Source of the DNA: Arthrobacter russicus
GTDB lineage: Bacteria; Actinomycetota; Actinomycetes; Actinomycetales; Micrococcaceae
Assembly (NCBI RefSeq): GCF_031454135.1
Contig: NZ_JAVDQF010000001.1
Location: 3,658,001-3,722,000, forward strand
Direction of reading: 5' to 3'
DNA length: 64,000 nt
Below the pieces are notes generated by a model, which had not been told where the DNA came from, searched no databases, and saw only the letters and a program-made list of their open reading frames with translations. The position numbers were made by a program, and so were the translations under genes. Of this stretch, positions 63,953-64,000 are shown piece after piece. The first letter of the stretch is position 1; each line of letters opens with the position of its first letter.

Positions 63953-64000
63953 GCATCGGGGACCAGCTGGCACGGAGCAAGGCCGCGGCCGCGATCGACC
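63949..64000 (+). CDS. trpA: Tryptophan synthase alpha subunit (partial)
   Basis: Only the first 17 codons, [17 protein letters not shown], lie in the window; the gene runs off the right edge. The overlap ATGA with trpB and the operon order support the assignment as trpA, although the visible peptide alone is not diagnostic. Confidence 0.8.
   Translation, partial: MSIGDQLARSKAAAAID

Overview
The window is about 64 kb of high-GC chromosomal DNA from an actinobacterium. The gene set fits the family Micrococcaceae (Arthrobacter-like): Tat and lipoprotein signals, many ATGA start/stop overlaps, frequent GTG starts, DUF402, DUF3000 and DUF6421 proteins, a DUF222-HNH (13E12-like) protein, HGxxPAAW and trp-operon membrane proteins, and the orders def-fmt-rsmB-rpe-rib and hisE-hisG-hisF...hisI-trpE...trpC-trpB-trpA. 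This assignment rests on gene content only; no rRNA is present. Most genes are core metabolism. I see no prophage, insertion sequence, integrase or CRISPR array.

Layout. 1-5.5 kb: start of a TrkA-type K+ regulator (minus), a KimA-like K+/H+ symporter, a TrmA-like RNA methyltransferase whose start and TRAM domain carry tandem repeats, and a DUF222-HNH gene with a LexA-like box inside its promoter. 5.6-13.8 kb: CtpE-like P-type ATPase, aconitase, dxs and a DUF402 protein. 13.7-21.8 kb: APC permease, aldo/keto reductase, a NitT/TauT-type ABC importer, and a divergent CitA/CitB-type two-component system. 21.9-25.4 kb: fadA-fadB beta-oxidation operon with a palindrome over its promoter. 25.4-31 kb: RNase D and DUF3000, then DUF6421-SDR-threonine aldolase. 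31-40 kb: msrB, hydrolase, MFS exporter, YbaK, SufE, sulfurtransferase, ZapE-type ATPase, BenE-type transporter and an orphan MT0933-like antitoxin.

40.2-41.6 kb: a guanidine-III riboswitch with its guanidinium exporter gene (gdx), then four tRNA genes (Val-GAC, Cys, Gly on minus; Val-CAC on plus). 41.7-50 kb: small membrane protein, dienelactone hydrolase, a multi-pass membrane protein overlapping a RecB-like PD-(D/E)XK protein, def-fmt-rsmB-rpe, and an epoxide-hydrolase-like protein lacking its catalytic residues. 50-54.4 kb: FMN riboswitch followed by ribM-ribD-ribE-ribB-ribA-ribH, a complete riboflavin import and synthesis operon. 54.5-64 kb: hisE-hisG-hisF, a minus-strand island (Tat-exported phosphoesterase, TIGR03085 protein), then hisI-trpE-membrane protein-HGxxPAAW protein-trpC-trpB-trpA (trpA cut by the window end).

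Features worth a second look: three 55-bp palindromes with one geometry (21-bp arms, 13-nt loop) sitting at gene ends, three coding minisatellites, the LexA-type operator nested in a promoter, the DUF6421 cassette, the probable pseudo-epoxide hydrolase, and the membrane protein/RecB-nuclease pair.
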